Shown piece after piece: positions 5,957-6,378 of a DNA stretch of 6,378 nt. The position numbers and the translations under genes were made by a program. The notes under the pieces are model-generated. The model saw nothing but the letters and a program-made list of their open reading frames with translations, was not told the DNA's origin and did not search any database. Numbering within the stretch: the first letter of the stretch is position 1; each line of letters opens with the position of its first letter. Source of the DNA: Clostridiales bacterium (GTDB lineage: Bacteria > Bacillota > Clostridia > Peptostreptococcales > Natronincolaceae); the NCBI GenBank assembly GCA_012800145.1, contig JAAZJW010000198.1, positions 1 to 6,378 on the forward strand, given 5' to 3'.

Positions 5957-6038
5957 GAGCCGTATACGGCAAACGTAAGTACGGTTCTGGGAGAGCAAAG
6001 AAAATAGGATTAATTATCCTATTTTCTAGCTACTCGAT
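5957..6038 (+). ncRNA. Group II intron domains V and VI
   Basis: Domain V is 5957-5987. GAGCCGTA (5957-5964) pairs with TACGGTTC (5980-5987), an AG bulge (5978-5979) follows, and a distal TACG/CGTA helix (5965-5968/5974-5977) is capped by GCAAA; the catalytic AGC triad is at 5958-5960. Domain VI has an 11-bp hairpin (6000-6010 with 6016-6026) on a base GAG-AGC (5991-5996) paired to GCT-CTC. A single A (6032) bulges from that base as the branch point, 7th from the 3' end at 6038. Confidence 0.93.
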
Positions 6039-6238
6039 TTTTTTCAATCATCTATGGCCTTCTAACCTCCGCCGCTTATTTCCTCTGCCTTCCTGTGACT
6101 ACTGCCACTCTTTGCCCCGCTGTTTTATTTCAAGGGATCGGTACCGGGTGCCAAATTATCATTATGCCAAGACAGGAGGCATTTTATTTGTTAGGTTAAA
6201 AAATGGATTCCACCCGAAAAACGCCTACCTAAGAAATG
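6039..6238. other. Non-coding spacer downstream of the intron (3' exon side)
   Basis: No gene is recognised here. The stretch starts with six T (6039-6044), which would rejoin the terminator T-run after splicing. Bases about 6055-6120 are markedly pyrimidine-rich on the + strand, unlike everything else in the window, and somewhat more GC-rich. On the minus strand this looks purine-rich like local coding DNA, but all frames are broken by stops. No riboswitch-regulated gene begins here. Confidence 0.6.
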
Positions 6239-6267
6239 TATACAAATCCGTCGATTTTTGGTATAAT
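6239..6267 (+). promoter_or_regulatory. Promoter of the exported-protein gene
   Basis: TATAAT at 6262-6267 is exact, with TG at 6259-6260 as extended -10. The -35 box TATACA (6239-6244) lies 17 nt upstream and matches 4 of 6. It gives the last gene its own transcription start about 32 nt before its ATG. Confidence 0.65.
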
Positions 6268-6306
6268 ATCCATCAGGTAGAAAAAACAGTAAGGGGGAGA
6301 AAAAGT

Positions 6307-6378
6307 ATGAAAAAAACACGAAAGAGGATGAAACAAGTTATTATAATGATGATGGTGTTGGCTATTTTAATGCCGATA
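6307..6378 (+). CDS. N-terminus of a probable exported or membrane protein (runs off window)
   Basis: Only the first 24 codons are present, open to the window end. The start ATG at 6307 follows AAGGGGGAG (6291-6299) at 7 nt. The peptide begins with a strongly basic region (KKTRKRMK) and then a hydrophobic run of Ile, Met, Val and Leu from about residue 11, which is the layout of a signal peptide or a first membrane anchor. The family cannot be named from so little. It has its own promoter, so it need not depend on the riboswitch or on the intron upstream. Confidence 0.7.
   Translation, partial: MKKTRKRMKQVIIMMMVLAILMPI

Larger units (their letters stand above)
3955..6038 (+). mobile_element. 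Group II intron with its reverse transcriptase ORF
   Basis: A retroelement of about 2.08 kb. The 5' boundary is placed at GTTTGCGAGG (3955), right after the T-run of the riboswitch terminator; the start is a variant of the usual GTGCG, so it is uncertain by a few bases. The 3' boundary is CGAT (6035-6038), the usual ending in A plus pyrimidine, 6 nt after the bulged branch-point A of domain VI. The order is ribozyme domains I-III, domain IV with the maturase ORF, then domains V and VI. Landing just downstream of a terminator hairpin is the known habit of group IIC introns, and the protein lacks an endonuclease domain, as in class C. The RNA class was not proven here. Confidence 0.9.

Noticed and set aside
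6137..6153. A GGTACC-GGGTG string resembling a T-box antiterminator
   Set aside because: The elements are not in the T-box order, and there is no stem I, specifier loop or tRNA-synthetase or amino-acid gene nearby.
1..6378. CRISPR arrays, tRNA or rRNA genes
   Set aside because: No regularly spaced direct repeats, tRNA cloverleaf or rRNA signature was seen on reading either strand.

Overview
The window looks like a chromosomal piece of an AT-rich, Clostridia-type Bacillota. The Shine-Dalgarno sequences are strong and purine-rich, coding strands are rich in A and G, and sigma-A promoters are near consensus. The gene set (MscS-family channel, DUF951 protein, rpsF-ssb-rpsR) is typical of the origin-proximal region in this phylum. 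A 15/16 match to the ParB site parS downstream of rpsR fits that placement. All protein genes are on the + strand.

Left part (1-2230): the 3' end of a lipoate-protein ligase gene, a GDSL/SGNH hydrolase that starts at TTG, an MscS-family mechanosensitive channel and a tightly coupled DUF951 protein, closed by an intrinsic terminator at 2199-2231.

Middle part (2385-3568): an extended -10 promoter drives rpsF-ssb-rpsR. The leader folds into the S6:S18-binding motif (two helices and an asymmetric loop with CCG) and runs into the rpsF ribosome binding site, so autoregulation is likely. rpsR is intact but has no ATG, GTG or TTG start. Its only sensible start is ATA, placed 8 nt after AGGAGG. A weak A-tract/T-tract terminator follows.

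Right part (3600-6378): a parS-like site, then a perfect-consensus promoter (TTGACA, 17 nt, TATAAT, with extended -10). Next come a molybdenum/tungsten-cofactor (Moco/Tuco) type riboswitch and its intrinsic terminator. Immediately after the terminator T-run begins a group II intron of about 2.1 kb (about 3955-6038). It has a ribozyme 5' part, a 421-residue reverse transcriptase/maturase without an endonuclease domain, and clear domains V and VI. Beyond the intron lie a short pyrimidine-rich spacer, another promoter, and the first 24 codons of a gene for an exported protein.

The two most notable points are the ATA start of rpsR and the group II intron docked on a riboswitch terminator. The second arrangement would place intron transcription under the control of a cofactor-sensing switch and has separated that switch from whatever it originally controlled.
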